From Arthrobacter globiformis (GTDB lineage Bacteria > Actinomycetota > Actinomycetes > Actinomycetales > Micrococcaceae), in the NCBI RefSeq assembly GCF_030815865.1, contig NZ_JAUSXI010000001.1, positions 868,001-932,000 of the forward strand: a DNA stretch of 64,000 nt. The letters are read 5' to 3'. A model generated the notes under the pieces. That model worked only from the letters and a program-made list of their open reading frames with translations. It made no database searches and was not told where the DNA came from. Shown piece by piece: positions 26,728 to 35,209 of this stretch. Numbering within the stretch: the first letter of the stretch is position 1; each line of letters opens with the position of its first letter. The position numbers and the translations under genes are program-made.

Positions 26728-27669
26728 ATGATCAGGTTCATTGCGAAACGGCTGGGCAGCGGGCTGGTGGTGCTGTTTGTTGTCTCGGCACTTACCTTCT
26801 TCCTGCTCTACATGTCCAGCGGAAGCATCGCCCGGAACATCCTGGGCGACCAGGCCACCGCTGAACAGGTGGCGCTGAAGGAACACGAGCTGGGGCTGGA
26901 CCAGTCCCTCGTGGCCCGATACTTCGCCTGGGTGGCCGATGCCTTGAGCGGGAACCTCGGAGCTTCGTGGTTCACCTCGGAACCCGTGGCCAATTCGCTG
27001 GCCACCCGGATTCCGGTGACCATGACCATGGTTTTCGCCGCAATGATCCTGATCGCCCTCTGCGCTGCACTCATCGGCGTTCTGGCCGCCGTCAAGCGTG
27101 GCTGGGTGGACAGGATGGTCCAGGTCGGCGCCATCATCGGCGACTCCGTGCCGGGGTTCGTCATTGGCGTCGTCCTGGTCACCCTCCTAGCCATCCAGCT
27201 GGGCCTCTTCCCGGCCACCAGCACCATTTCACCGGAAACCGGGCCCGAGGCCTGGGTCTATTCCATGTCCCTTCCGGTGATTGCACTACTGGTCAACGGG
27301 GTCACCGGCGGCGCGCAGCAGATCCGCAGCGCCGTCATTAAGCAGCTCGAGCGGGACTACGTCCGTACGCTGCGCAGCCGCGGCATCGGGGAGCGAGAGA
27401 TTCTGTTCAAGCACGTGCTGCGCAGTGCTGCTCCGGCCGGTCTGACGGTGTTGAGCCTGCAGCTGATCGGCATGCTTGGCGGTGTAGTGATCATCGAGCA
27501 GATTTTTGCCCTGCCGGGCATGGGTCCGCTGGCAGTGGCCGCTACCGGCCAGTCGGATCTTCCGGTGGTGATGGGCGTCGTGATGTACACGGTCGTCGTC
27601 GTCATTGCGGTGAACCTGCTGGTGGACATTCTTAATGGCTGGCTCAACCCGAAGGTGCGTGTGTCATGA
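26728..27669 (+). CDS. ABC transporter permease, DppB type
   Basis: A 313-residue inner-membrane permease with six predicted segments. Family features: N-terminal MIRFIAKRLGSGLVVLFVVS, and the cytoplasmic EAA-like loop KQLERDYVRTLRSRGIGERE that docks to the ATPase. Starts 6 bp after the binding-protein gene and overlaps the next gene by ATGA. Peptide-type permeases also move oligosaccharides and glycosides, which fits the surrounding catabolic genes. Confidence 0.92.
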   Translation: MIRFIAKRLGSGLVVLFVVSALTFFLLYMSSGSIARNILGDQATAEQVALKEHELGLDQSLVARYFAWVADALSGNLGASWFTSEPVANSLATRIPVTMTMVFAAMILIALCAALIGVLAAVKRGWVDRMVQVGAIIGDSVPGFVIGVVLVTLLAIQLGLFPATSTISPETGPEAWVYSMSLPVIALLVNGVTGGAQQIRSAVIKQLERDYVRTLRSRGIGEREILFKHVLRSAAPAGLTVLSLQLIGMLGGVVIIEQIFALPGMGPLAVAATGQSDLPVVMGVVMYTVVVVIAVNLLVDILNGWLNPKVRVS

Positions 27670-29528
27670 GCGATTCCGTTGAAACCGCGGCGGTTGCCGC
27701 TCCCGTGCCTTCGCAAGCCGGGCAGAGCGGCACGGTGGTCCGCTCCACCGTGATCCGGCGCCTGTTCAGAAACCCCCTGGGCATAGCTGCCGTGGCCATT
27801 CTCCTGGCGATCTCGCTCCTGGCCATGCTGGCTCCGGTCTTTGCACCGTTTGACCAGAATTACGCAAACATTGCCAAGACACTGGCTGCTCCTGACTCCG
27901 TGAACATCCTGGGAACCGACAGCGCCGGGCGCGATGTCTGGAGCCGGCTGCTGTTCGGCGCCCAGCTGACACTTCTTTCCGCGTTGCTCTGCGCTGGCGT
28001 TGCCATCGCTATCGGGTTGCCCGCCGGCCTGATCGCCGGGTACTACGCCGGTAAGTTCGAGGCAGTATCCAACTGGATGGTCAGCATCCTCATGAGCCTG
28101 CCGGGCCTGATCGTGCTGCTGACGATCCGGGCGGCCTTCGGCCCCTCCGTATGGATTTCCATGATTGCCTTCGGAATCCTGATCAGCCCGTCCTACTTCC
28201 GGCTCACCCGCACCGCCGTCCAGTCGGTGCGCAACGAGCTGTACGTTGACGCCGCCCGGGTGTCCGGGCTCTCTGACCGGAGCATCATCGCCCGCCACAT
28301 CTTCTCCGTGGTCCGGGCCCCGATCATCATCCAGACTGCTGCCATTGCCGGAGTGGCCATCGCCATCCAGTCCGGACTCGAATTCCTCGGCCTCGGTGAT
28401 CCCACTAAGGCAACCTGGGGCGTCATGCTTTCCGAAGGCTTCAAGAACGTCTACCTGAACCCCACCCTGCTCTTCTGGCCGGCGCTCGCTATGGCCCTGA
28501 CCATCGGCGGCCTGGTCCTGCTGGGCAACGCCATTCGCGACGCCCTGGAAGACGGCGAAAAGATCAAGCACCGCAGGAGGGCGGCTCTGGTTAAGGGCAC
28601 GACGGCGGCATCCGCCGCCGCGCGTTCGGTACGCGCCCCCGGCGGAAAGTCCGTGGCCGCCGTCGACTTCGGAACGGAGCACCACCTCGTGAAGGTGACC
28701 CACCTCGGCGTCGGCTACCCGCAGGCCGACGGTTCCGTCAAAAAAGTGGTGGACGACGTCTCCTTCCACGTGGACCGCGGCGAGATCCTGGGCATTGTGG
28801 GTGAATCCGGTTCGGGCAAGTCCCAGACGGCGTTCTCCATCCTGGGCCTGCTGCCGGACAACGCCCGGATCGTGGCCGGCTCCATCCAGTTCGACGGCAA
28901 CTACACCGTGGCGCCGGGCGAGGACCGGGTCAGCCAGGTGCGACTGTCCAAGCTGCGGGGCAAGCGGATCTCCTACATTCCGCAGGAGCCCATGAGCAAC
29001 CTGGATCCGGCGTTCAGCATCGGCTACCAGCTGGTCACCCCCATGGTCCGGGTTCTCGGGATCTCCAAGGAGGAGGCCCGCAGGCGCGCGCTGAAGCTGC
29101 TGGCCGACGTCGGAATCGACAATCCGGGGCGGACCTTCGGCGCCTACCCGCACGAGGTCTCCGGCGGCATGGCCCAGCGTGTGCTGATTGCCGGCGCCAT
29201 CAGCTGCGAACCCGATCTGGTGATCGCCGACGAACCCACCACGGCTTTGGACGTCACTGTGCAGGCCGACGTCCTGGACCTCCTGCGGGAGCTGCAGCGG
29301 CGGCTGAACATCGGCGTCATCCTGGTGACCCACAACTTCGGCGTGGTGGCCGACCTCTGCGACCGGGTGGCCGTGATGCAGAACGGCCGGCTGGTGGAGG
29401 AAGGGTCCGTCCGCGACATTCTCCGCAATCCAAAGGAGCAGTACACACAGACCCTGCTGGCATCCATGCTGGAAGGCAAAACCCCCATGTCCATGCTTGT
29501 ATCCAGCCAGAAGGAGCCGGTCGCATGA
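27666..29528 (+). CDS. Fused ABC permease (DppC type) and ATP-binding protein (DppD type)
   Basis: A 620-residue fusion. Residues about 30-300 form a DppC permease (FRNPLGIAAVAILL, LGTDSAGRDVWSRLLFGAQL, docking loop VRNELYVDAARVSGLSDRSI). After a basic alanine-rich linker, residues about 345-610 form an ATPase: Walker A GESGSGKSQTAF, signature VSGGMAQRVLIAGA and Walker B LVIADEPTTALD. Such fusions are common in actinobacterial peptide-type importers. It overlaps both neighbours by ATGA and must work with the other permease and ATPase. Confidence 0.92.
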   Translation: MSDSVETAAVAAPVPSQAGQSGTVVRSTVIRRLFRNPLGIAAVAILLAISLLAMLAPVFAPFDQNYANIAKTLAAPDSVNILGTDSAGRDVWSRLLFGAQLTLLSALLCAGVAIAIGLPAGLIAGYYAGKFEAVSNWMVSILMSLPGLIVLLTIRAAFGPSVWISMIAFGILISPSYFRLTRTAVQSVRNELYVDAARVSGLSDRSIIARHIFSVVRAPIIIQTAAIAGVAIAIQSGLEFLGLGDPTKATWGVMLSEGFKNVYLNPTLLFWPALAMALTIGGLVLLGNAIRDALEDGEKIKHRRRAALVKGTTAASAAARSVRAPGGKSVAAVDFGTEHHLVKVTHLGVGYPQADGSVKKVVDDVSFHVDRGEILGIVGESGSGKSQTAFSILGLLPDNARIVAGSIQFDGNYTVAPGEDRVSQVRLSKLRGKRISYIPQEPMSNLDPAFSIGYQLVTPMVRVLGISKEEARRRALKLLADVGIDNPGRTFGAYPHEVSGGMAQRVLIAGAISCEPDLVIADEPTTALDVTVQADVLDLLRELQRRLNIGVILVTHNFGVVADLCDRVAVMQNGRLVEEGSVRDILRNPKEQYTQTLLASMLEGKTPMSMLVSSQKEPVA

Positions 29529-30418
29529 GCACCACGGAAAGCGCACCGCTGCTGCTGACGGCACCCCTTCTGACGGTGGACAACCTGGTGGTCGAGTACC
29601 CGAGTAAGAAGTTTCGCGCCAGGCCCTTCCGCGCTCTGACGGACATCAACATCTCCATCGGCCAGGGCGAGACCCTCGGCCTGGTGGGAGAGTCCGGCTC
29701 CGGCAAGACCACCCTGGGCCGGGCTGTCCTGGGCCTGGCTCCGGTGACCGGCGGCAGGATAACCTTCGAAGGCCAGGACATCAGCCAGGCCACCCGCAAG
29801 CAGCGCCGGATCCTGAGCCGCGACCTGCAGGTGGTCTTCCAGGATCCGTATACCTCCCTGAACCCGGCCCTGGAGATCGGCGACATCCTGGCCGAGCCCC
29901 TCGGTGTCCAAGGCATGGAGCAGAAGGCGGCCAGGACACGCGTCAAGGAACTGCTTGACCAGGTGGGCCTGCCGTCGGACGCCATCCACCGCCTGCCGCG
30001 GGAATTCAGCGGCGGGCAGCGGCAGCGCGTCGCGATCGCCCGGGCGCTGGCGCTCTCGCCGAAGCTGATTGTCTGCGACGAACCCGTCAGCGCACTGGAC
30101 CTGTCCACGCAGGCACGCGTCCTTGACCTGTTCCTGCAGATCCAGAAGGACACCGGCGTATCCTACCTGTTCGTCTCCCATGACCTGGACGTGGTGCGGC
30201 ACATCAGCCACCGGGTGGCCGTGATGTACCACGGTGAAATCGTCGAACAGGGGCCGGCCGAGGTAGTCACCCGTGACCCTGAACACCCCTACACCCAGCG
30301 GCTCCTGCTGGCATCCCCCGTGCCAGACCCGGACCGGCAGGAACTGCGCCGCGCCGACCGGCACCGGCTGCTGGAGATCCAGCGGCAGCAGAACGAACAG
30401 GCCGGCGTCCCCGCCTGA
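29525..30418 (+). CDS. ABC transporter ATP-binding protein, DppF type
   Basis: A 297-residue ATPase: Walker A GESGSGKTTLGRAV, Q-loop VFQDPYTSLNPAL, signature FSGGQRQRVAIARALA, Walker B LIVCDEPVSALD, H-loop SHDLDVVRHIS. The C-terminal EHPYTQRLLLASPVPDP extension is typical of peptide-type ATPases. Last transporter gene of the operon; the second isomerase-like gene begins 31 bp downstream without a terminator, so they are probably co-transcribed. Confidence 0.93.
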   Translation: MSTTESAPLLLTAPLLTVDNLVVEYPSKKFRARPFRALTDINISIGQGETLGLVGESGSGKTTLGRAVLGLAPVTGGRITFEGQDISQATRKQRRILSRDLQVVFQDPYTSLNPALEIGDILAEPLGVQGMEQKAARTRVKELLDQVGLPSDAIHRLPREFSGGQRQRVAIARALALSPKLIVCDEPVSALDLSTQARVLDLFLQIQKDTGVSYLFVSHDLDVVRHISHRVAVMYHGEIVEQGPAEVVTRDPEHPYTQRLLLASPVPDPDRQELRRADRHRLLEIQRQQNEQAGVPA

Positions 30419-30449
30419 GGGACCGCTCGCCAAGAAAGAAGGGACCACC

Positions 30450-31319
30450 ATGGCCAACACAGCCACCATTGGCGTACAAGCGATGATGCTGAAGGACAGC
30501 TTCAGCGAACTCGGGGCATTCGAAACGCTCCGCAAGGTCAGCGCGATCGGCTACAACGCCGTCGAAATTTCCCAGATCCCGATGACGCCGGACAACGTGG
30601 CGGAGCTGAACCGCTCCCGCGCCGAACTCGGCATGGACATCGCGGCGCTGTCCGTCGCGATGGAGACCCCCAAGGGCATGCCCGCCGATTCGCTCAAGGA
30701 CCACTTCGACAAGGTCGTGGACGACGCGAAGCGGCTGGACACCAGGCTCCTGCGCATTGGCATGCTGCCCTTCGCCGCGATGAAGTCGATCGGGGCAGTG
30801 GTTGATTTTGCCAAGCAGGCCAACGAGTACGCGGAGCGCCTGCAGGAGCACGGCATCAGCCTGTACTACCACAACCACCACATCGAGTTCGCGAAGTTCG
30901 ATGGCAAGTACATGCTGGACATCATTGCGGACAACTCCCCGGCCATGGGCATGGAAATCGACGTCCACTGGGTGCAGCGCGGCGGCCTCGACCCGGTCCG
31001 AACCCTGGAAAAGTACGCCGGACGCACCGCCATGGTGCACCTGAAGGACTACCGGATCGGCCAGCTGCCCGAGTCTGCCTTCGGGCTCTTGGAATCGGGG
31101 GACGTGGCTGGATTCATGGCCGAGTTCAAGGATGTGGTGCAGTTCGCCGAAGTGGGGGAGGGCAATCTGGACTTCCCCGCCATCATCCCGGCCGCCCAGT
31201 CTGCCGGCGCCCAGTACCTGCTGGTGGAGCAGGATCAGCTGTATGGCCGGACTGTTTGGGATGCCCTGCAGACCTCGTACGACAACCTCGTGGCCATGGG
31301 CCACTCCGACCTTTTCTAG
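30450..31319 (+). CDS. Sugar phosphate isomerase/epimerase-family TIM barrel (module 2)
   Basis: A 289-residue barrel with GISLYYHNHHIEFAKFDGKY, MGMEIDVHWVQRGGLDPVRT and MVHLKDYRIG as metal-site segments and a VEQDQLYGRTVWDALQTSYD ending. It is a different subgroup from module 1 (IolE/YcjR-like). The ATG at 30450 is preceded by AAGAAGGGA. Members include isomerases and lyases acting on keto sugars. Paired with the Gfo/Idh/MocA gene 27 bp downstream. Confidence 0.85.
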   Translation: MANTATIGVQAMMLKDSFSELGAFETLRKVSAIGYNAVEISQIPMTPDNVAELNRSRAELGMDIAALSVAMETPKGMPADSLKDHFDKVVDDAKRLDTRLLRIGMLPFAAMKSIGAVVDFAKQANEYAERLQEHGISLYYHNHHIEFAKFDGKYMLDIIADNSPAMGMEIDVHWVQRGGLDPVRTLEKYAGRTAMVHLKDYRIGQLPESAFGLLESGDVAGFMAEFKDVVQFAEVGEGNLDFPAIIPAAQSAGAQYLLVEQDQLYGRTVWDALQTSYDNLVAMGHSDLF

Positions 31320-31346
31320 ATTCCAACACGACAGGAAAATCCACCA

Positions 31347-32513
31347 GTGAGCACAAAAGTACGCCTTGGCATCATCGGCCTGGGCCAGCAGGGTGGCGCC
31401 TACGCCAAGTTCATCACCGACGGCCTGGTCCCGAACATGGAGATCGGCGCCATCTGTGACACCGATCCTGCCAAGAAGGAACTCGCAGCTTCCCAGTACC
31501 CTGACGCACCCTTCTACGACGACTACATCGCCATGCTGGAAAGCGGCGACGTGGATGCCGTCGTCACCTGCGTCCCGCACTTCCTGCACCCGGAAATGGG
31601 CATCGAAACGCTCAAGCGCAACATCCATGCGCTCGTGGAGAAGCCCGCCGGCGTGTACACCAAGCAGGTCAAGGAGCTTAACGCGTTCGCGGCGGGCAAG
31701 CCTGAGCTGTCCTTCGCCATTATGTTCAACCAGCGCAACAACCCGCTGTACCAGAAGCTCAAGGAGATCGTCAGCAACGGCGAGATCGGCGCCATCCGCC
31801 GCACCAACTGGATCATCACCAACTGGTGGCGGCCGCAAGGCTATTACAATTCCAGCGAATGGCGGGCCACGTGGGGCGGCGAAGGCGGCGGCGTCCTGGT
31901 GAACCAGGCCCCGCACCAGCTGGACCTGTGGCAGTGGATCTGCGGCGTGCCCAAGTCCGTCTACGCGAAGGTGGCCTACGGCTTCCGCCGCGACATCGCC
32001 GTCGAGGACGAGGTCACGGCAGTGGTGGACTATGGCAACGGCGCCACCGGCGTCTTCGTCACGGCCACGCACGATCTCACCGGCACCGACCGCTTCGAAA
32101 TCCTGGGCGACCAGGGCAAAATCGTCGTCGAAGGCTCCAAGACCGCCACGGTGACCCGCCTGGTTAAGCCAGAGCGCGAACTCAGCGACGGCATGGACAT
32201 GGACGATGTCCGCAGGCTCTTCATGGGCGAGCTGAACCCCGAGCAGTACTACACCACCGAGGTCCTCGAGTTCGAGTCCGCCTGGGGTGCGCAGCACTCC
32301 GGCGTGCTGCAGAACTTCGCGGCCAACATTTTGGACGGCACCCCGCTGCTGGCCCCGGGCTCGGATGGCATCAACGGTGTCCGGCTCGCCAACGCCATCC
32401 ACTTCTCCAGCTGGACCGGCACCGAGGTGGGCCTGGACTTCGACGAGGACGAGTTCCTCAAGGAGCTGAACAAGCGGATCGCGGACGAAGGCAAGTTCCC
32501 CGAACGCTCGTAG
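31347..32513 (+). CDS. Gfo/Idh/MocA-family oxidoreductase (module 2)
   Basis: A 388-residue NAD(P)-dependent oxidoreductase: LGIIGLGQQGGAYAKFIT, then the EKP motif ALVEKPAGVYTKQVKELNAF, and the substrate-domain block GGGVLVNQAPHQLDLWQWIC. NWIITNWWRPQGYYNSSEWR is shared with glycoside or uronate oxidoreductases such as DgpA-like enzymes (family resemblance, from memory). GTG start with AGGA upstream. Last gene before a strong hairpin at 32577. Confidence 0.87.
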   Translation: MSTKVRLGIIGLGQQGGAYAKFITDGLVPNMEIGAICDTDPAKKELAASQYPDAPFYDDYIAMLESGDVDAVVTCVPHFLHPEMGIETLKRNIHALVEKPAGVYTKQVKELNAFAAGKPELSFAIMFNQRNNPLYQKLKEIVSNGEIGAIRRTNWIITNWWRPQGYYNSSEWRATWGGEGGGVLVNQAPHQLDLWQWICGVPKSVYAKVAYGFRRDIAVEDEVTAVVDYGNGATGVFVTATHDLTGTDRFEILGDQGKIVVEGSKTATVTRLVKPERELSDGMDMDDVRRLFMGELNPEQYYTTEVLEFESAWGAQHSGVLQNFAANILDGTPLLAPGSDGINGVRLANAIHFSSWTGTEVGLDFDEDEFLKELNKRIADEGKFPERS

Positions 32514-32576
32514 TACCGCGCAAACAGCCCCGTCCCGCCTGTCCGGCCCCGACGAACCCCGTGCCCGCCCATCTGG

Positions 32577-32624
32577 GTCGCAGCTGTGGGCGTTCCCAAC
32601 ACTGGGAACGCCCACAGCTGCGAC
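32577..32624 (+). terminator. Perfect 22-bp hairpin after the transporter/oxidoreductase operon
   Basis: Arms at 32577-32598 and 32603-32624 are perfect complements around an ACAC loop. There is no U tract, but its position after the operon and before the LacI gene suggests a terminator or transcript-stabilising element. It resembles other long palindromes in this window only in type, not in sequence. Confidence 0.6.
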
Positions 32625-32657
32625 TTACTTGGGCGGGTTCCTCGTTAGGATGGGGCA

Positions 32658-33719
32658 GTGACTGAACCCAAGACGCCGGAAGCTGCCGCACCCCTAGGTC
32701 CGGCCAGGAAGCACGGCCGGGACGGCAAGTCCAACGCCACCATCTACGACATCGCCAAGCTTGCCGGCGTCAATCCGTCGACGGTCTCCCGGGCGCTCAG
32801 CAAGCCGGGCCGGGTCAGTGCCAAGACCCAGAAGCTCATCGAGGACGCCGCCGCGGAACTGAACTACCAGGTGAATCCCTTCGCCCGCGCCCTGCCGACG
32901 GGCCGCACCAACACGTTCGGGCTCATCGTCGCGGACATCACCAACCCGACGTTCTTCGAGATTATCCGCGGCGCCGAAACCACGGCCACCCTCCGCGACT
33001 ACACCTTGGTGCTGGCAGAGTCCGCCGAATCCGCCGTAACCGAACTCACCGCAGCCCGCCGGATGATGGCCACCGTGGACGGCCTCATCCTCGCCAGCCC
33101 GCGCATGGACGACGATGACATCCGCGCCCTCGCCACCGACAAGCCCGTGGTGGTCATCAACCGCGAGGTGGACGGCGTGCCCTGCGTGGTCCCCGACGTC
33201 AACAAGGGCATCAGTGAGGCGGTGCGCAGCCTGGCCGCCAACGGCCACAAGAAGGTGGCCTTCGTCGCCGGGCCGCCGCAGTCCTGGATGTCCGCACGCC
33301 GCTGGGAAGGCGTCCAGTCAGCCTGCGAATGGTCCCGACTCGAGGCTGTGCGCCTGGAATCCGGCAAGCCAACGCTCGACGGCGGCAGGCAAGTGGCGCG
33401 CGACGTCCGGGACAGCGGCGCCACGGCCGTGCTGACCTACAACGACCTCCTGGCCATCGGACTCATGCAGGAACTCCAGGCCGCCGGCGTAGTGGTGCCG
33501 GACCAGATCAGCATCGTCGGCTTCGACGACATCTTCGGTGCCGATTTCACCACGCCGCCGCTCACCACTGTCCGTTCGCCGCTGGAGGAGTGCGGTTCGG
33601 GTGCCACCACGCTCCTGCTGGACCTGCTGCACGGCGACGGCGAACCTGCCGCCATCCTGCGCGTGGAGACGGAACTCGTGCTGCGCGGCTCGAGCGGAAG
33701 GCTGCTTCCAGGGCGGTAA
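32658..33719 (+). CDS. LacI-family repressor B
   Basis: A 353-residue LacI protein: TIYDIAKLAGVNPSTVSRAL, hinge and effector domain (GLIVADITNPTFFEIIRGAE, ISIVGFDDIFGADFTTPPLT). GTG start with AGGA 7 bp upstream. It precedes uxaC-uxuB, whose promoter has the best LacI operator in the window, so it is the leading candidate for their repressor. Paralogue of the LacI gene at 21825; recognition helices differ at AAS versus NPS. Confidence 0.92.
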   Translation: MTEPKTPEAAAPLGPARKHGRDGKSNATIYDIAKLAGVNPSTVSRALSKPGRVSAKTQKLIEDAAAELNYQVNPFARALPTGRTNTFGLIVADITNPTFFEIIRGAETTATLRDYTLVLAESAESAVTELTAARRMMATVDGLILASPRMDDDDIRALATDKPVVVINREVDGVPCVVPDVNKGISEAVRSLAANGHKKVAFVAGPPQSWMSARRWEGVQSACEWSRLEAVRLESGKPTLDGGRQVARDVRDSGATAVLTYNDLLAIGLMQELQAAGVVVPDQISIVGFDDIFGADFTTPPLTTVRSPLEECGSGATTLLLDLLHGDGEPAAILRVETELVLRGSSGRLLPGR

Positions 33720-33740
33720 TTGCAACTCGAAATGGCAATT

Positions 33741-33781
33741 TTGGCAACCGGTTGACAAAAGGCGCGCCCAAGCCGGACCAT
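33741..33781 (+). promoter_or_regulatory. LacI operator and possible leaderless promoter of uxaC
   Basis: TTGGCAACCGGTTGACAA at 33741-33758 is one base from a perfect 18-bp palindrome. It includes TTGACA (33752-33757) as a -35 element; with an 18-bp spacer, GACCAT (33776-33781) would be the -10. Transcription would then start at or next to the uxaC ATG (33788), giving a leaderless or nearly leaderless mRNA. Confidence 0.65.
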
Positions 33782-33787
33782 TGACGT

Positions 33788-35209
33788 ATGTCACAGTCGA
33801 TTGCCGCCAACCCAAACAGGCTCCTGCCCGCGGACCCGGGAACGCGCAGCATTGCGCGCGACCTCCTGCAGCGCGTCCAGGACCTCCCCATCATTTCCCC
33901 GCACGGGCACGTTGACGCCGCCGTCATCGAGCGGAACACGCCCTTCCCGGACCCGGCGGCGCTGCTGGTCAGCCCGGACCACTACGTCACCCGCCTGATC
34001 CACGCCAGCGGCGTTCCCCTGGACCGGCTCCGGCAACCGGCCGCCAGCGAGGCAGGTTCCGAAGGGCCAGATTCCCGCGCCGTCTGGCGGGAATTCTGCA
34101 AGGCCTGGCCGCTGTTCGAGGGCACCGCCTCCGGCTACTGGCTCCGCACCCAGTTCAGCAGCGTCTTCGGCCTCGACCGGGACATCAGCGCCGAGACTGC
34201 CGACGCCAGCTACGACGCGATCTCCGCCAAGCTGCTGGAACCCGGCTTCCGGCCCCGCCAGCTCTTCAAGGACTTCAACATCGAGGTGCTGGCCACCACC
34301 GACGATCCCCTCGACGACCTTGCCAGCCACCGGGCGATCGCCGAGGATCCCACCTTCCACGGCCGCGTGCTGCCCACCTTCCGCCCGGATGCTTACCTGA
34401 ACATTGCGCATCCCGCGTGGTCAGCGAACGTGGACCGGCTTATCGCCGCAGCGGGCGATGGCGGCACCGGCTATGCCGGCTATCTCACCGCCCTGGAAAA
34501 CCGGCGCCGCTACTTCGTGGAGCACGGCGCAGTGTCCGCTGACCACGGCGTCCGGACCCCTGCCACCCTGAAGCTCGATGACGCCGACGCCGCGCGACTG
34601 TTCGACCGTGCCCGCTCCGGCGAGGCCACGGCGCAGGACCGCGACGCGTTCGAAGCGCACATGATGTATCAGATGGCGCGGATGTCCGTGGCGGACGGCC
34701 TGGTGATGACCATCCACCCGGGCTCGTACCGGAATCACCACGAGCAAACGTTCGAGAAGTTCGGCCCTGACACCGGCCACGACATCCCGTTCGCAGTCAA
34801 TTACACCGAGGCGATCCGCCCGCTGCTGCAGGACTTCGGCACGGCCGAGGATTTCCACCTGGTGCTCTTCACCCTGGACGAGACGGTGTTCTCCCGCGAA
34901 CTCGCCCCGCTGGCCGGCTTCTACCCGTCCGTCTACCTCGGTGCCCCGTGGTGGTTCCTCGACGCGCCGGACGCCATGCTCCGCTTCCGTTCCGCCGTCA
35001 CCGAGACCGCCGGATTCTCCCGCTCCTCGGGCTTTATTGACGACACACGTGCCTTCTGCTCGATCCCCGCGCGCCACGACGCGTCCCGCCGTATCGAAGC
35101 TTCCTTCCTCGCCCGGCTGGTAGCCGAACACCGCGTCAGCGAGGAACGTGCCCACGAACTCATCGTGGACATCGTGGACGGATCGCCGCGAAGGGTCTTC
35201 AAGCTGTGA
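33788..35209 (+). CDS. uxaC: Uronate isomerase
   Basis: A 473-residue amidohydrolase-superfamily enzyme that converts D-glucuronate to D-fructuronate (and galacturonate to tagaturonate). The metal motif is LPIISPHGHVDAAVIE; EVLATTDDPLDDL and VMTIHPGSYRNHHEQTFEKF are conserved blocks, and LGAPWWFLDAPDAMLRFR the late aspartate region. Its stop overlaps the uxuB GTG start. The short leader has no strong Shine-Dalgarno sequence. Confidence 0.93.
   Translation: MSQSIAANPNRLLPADPGTRSIARDLLQRVQDLPIISPHGHVDAAVIERNTPFPDPAALLVSPDHYVTRLIHASGVPLDRLRQPAASEAGSEGPDSRAVWREFCKAWPLFEGTASGYWLRTQFSSVFGLDRDISAETADASYDAISAKLLEPGFRPRQLFKDFNIEVLATTDDPLDDLASHRAIAEDPTFHGRVLPTFRPDAYLNIAHPAWSANVDRLIAAAGDGGTGYAGYLTALENRRRYFVEHGAVSADHGVRTPATLKLDDADAARLFDRARSGEATAQDRDAFEAHMMYQMARMSVADGLVMTIHPGSYRNHHEQTFEKFGPDTGHDIPFAVNYTEAIRPLLQDFGTAEDFHLVLFTLDETVFSRELAPLAGFYPSVYLGAPWWFLDAPDAMLRFRSAVTETAGFSRSSGFIDDTRAFCSIPARHDASRRIEASFLARLVAEHRVSEERAHELIVDIVDGSPRRVFKL

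Noticed and set aside
27357..29564. Very long open frame on the minus strand opposite the permease/ATPase fusion
   Set aside because: It is the high-GC shadow of two clearly real genes with intact family motifs; its own translation is rich in His, Gly, Asp and Arg with no recognisable domain.
30267..32615. 782-codon open frame on the minus strand opposite the second oxidoreductase module
   Set aside because: Shadow of three plus-strand genes; composition is typical of an antisense frame and no start signal is seen.
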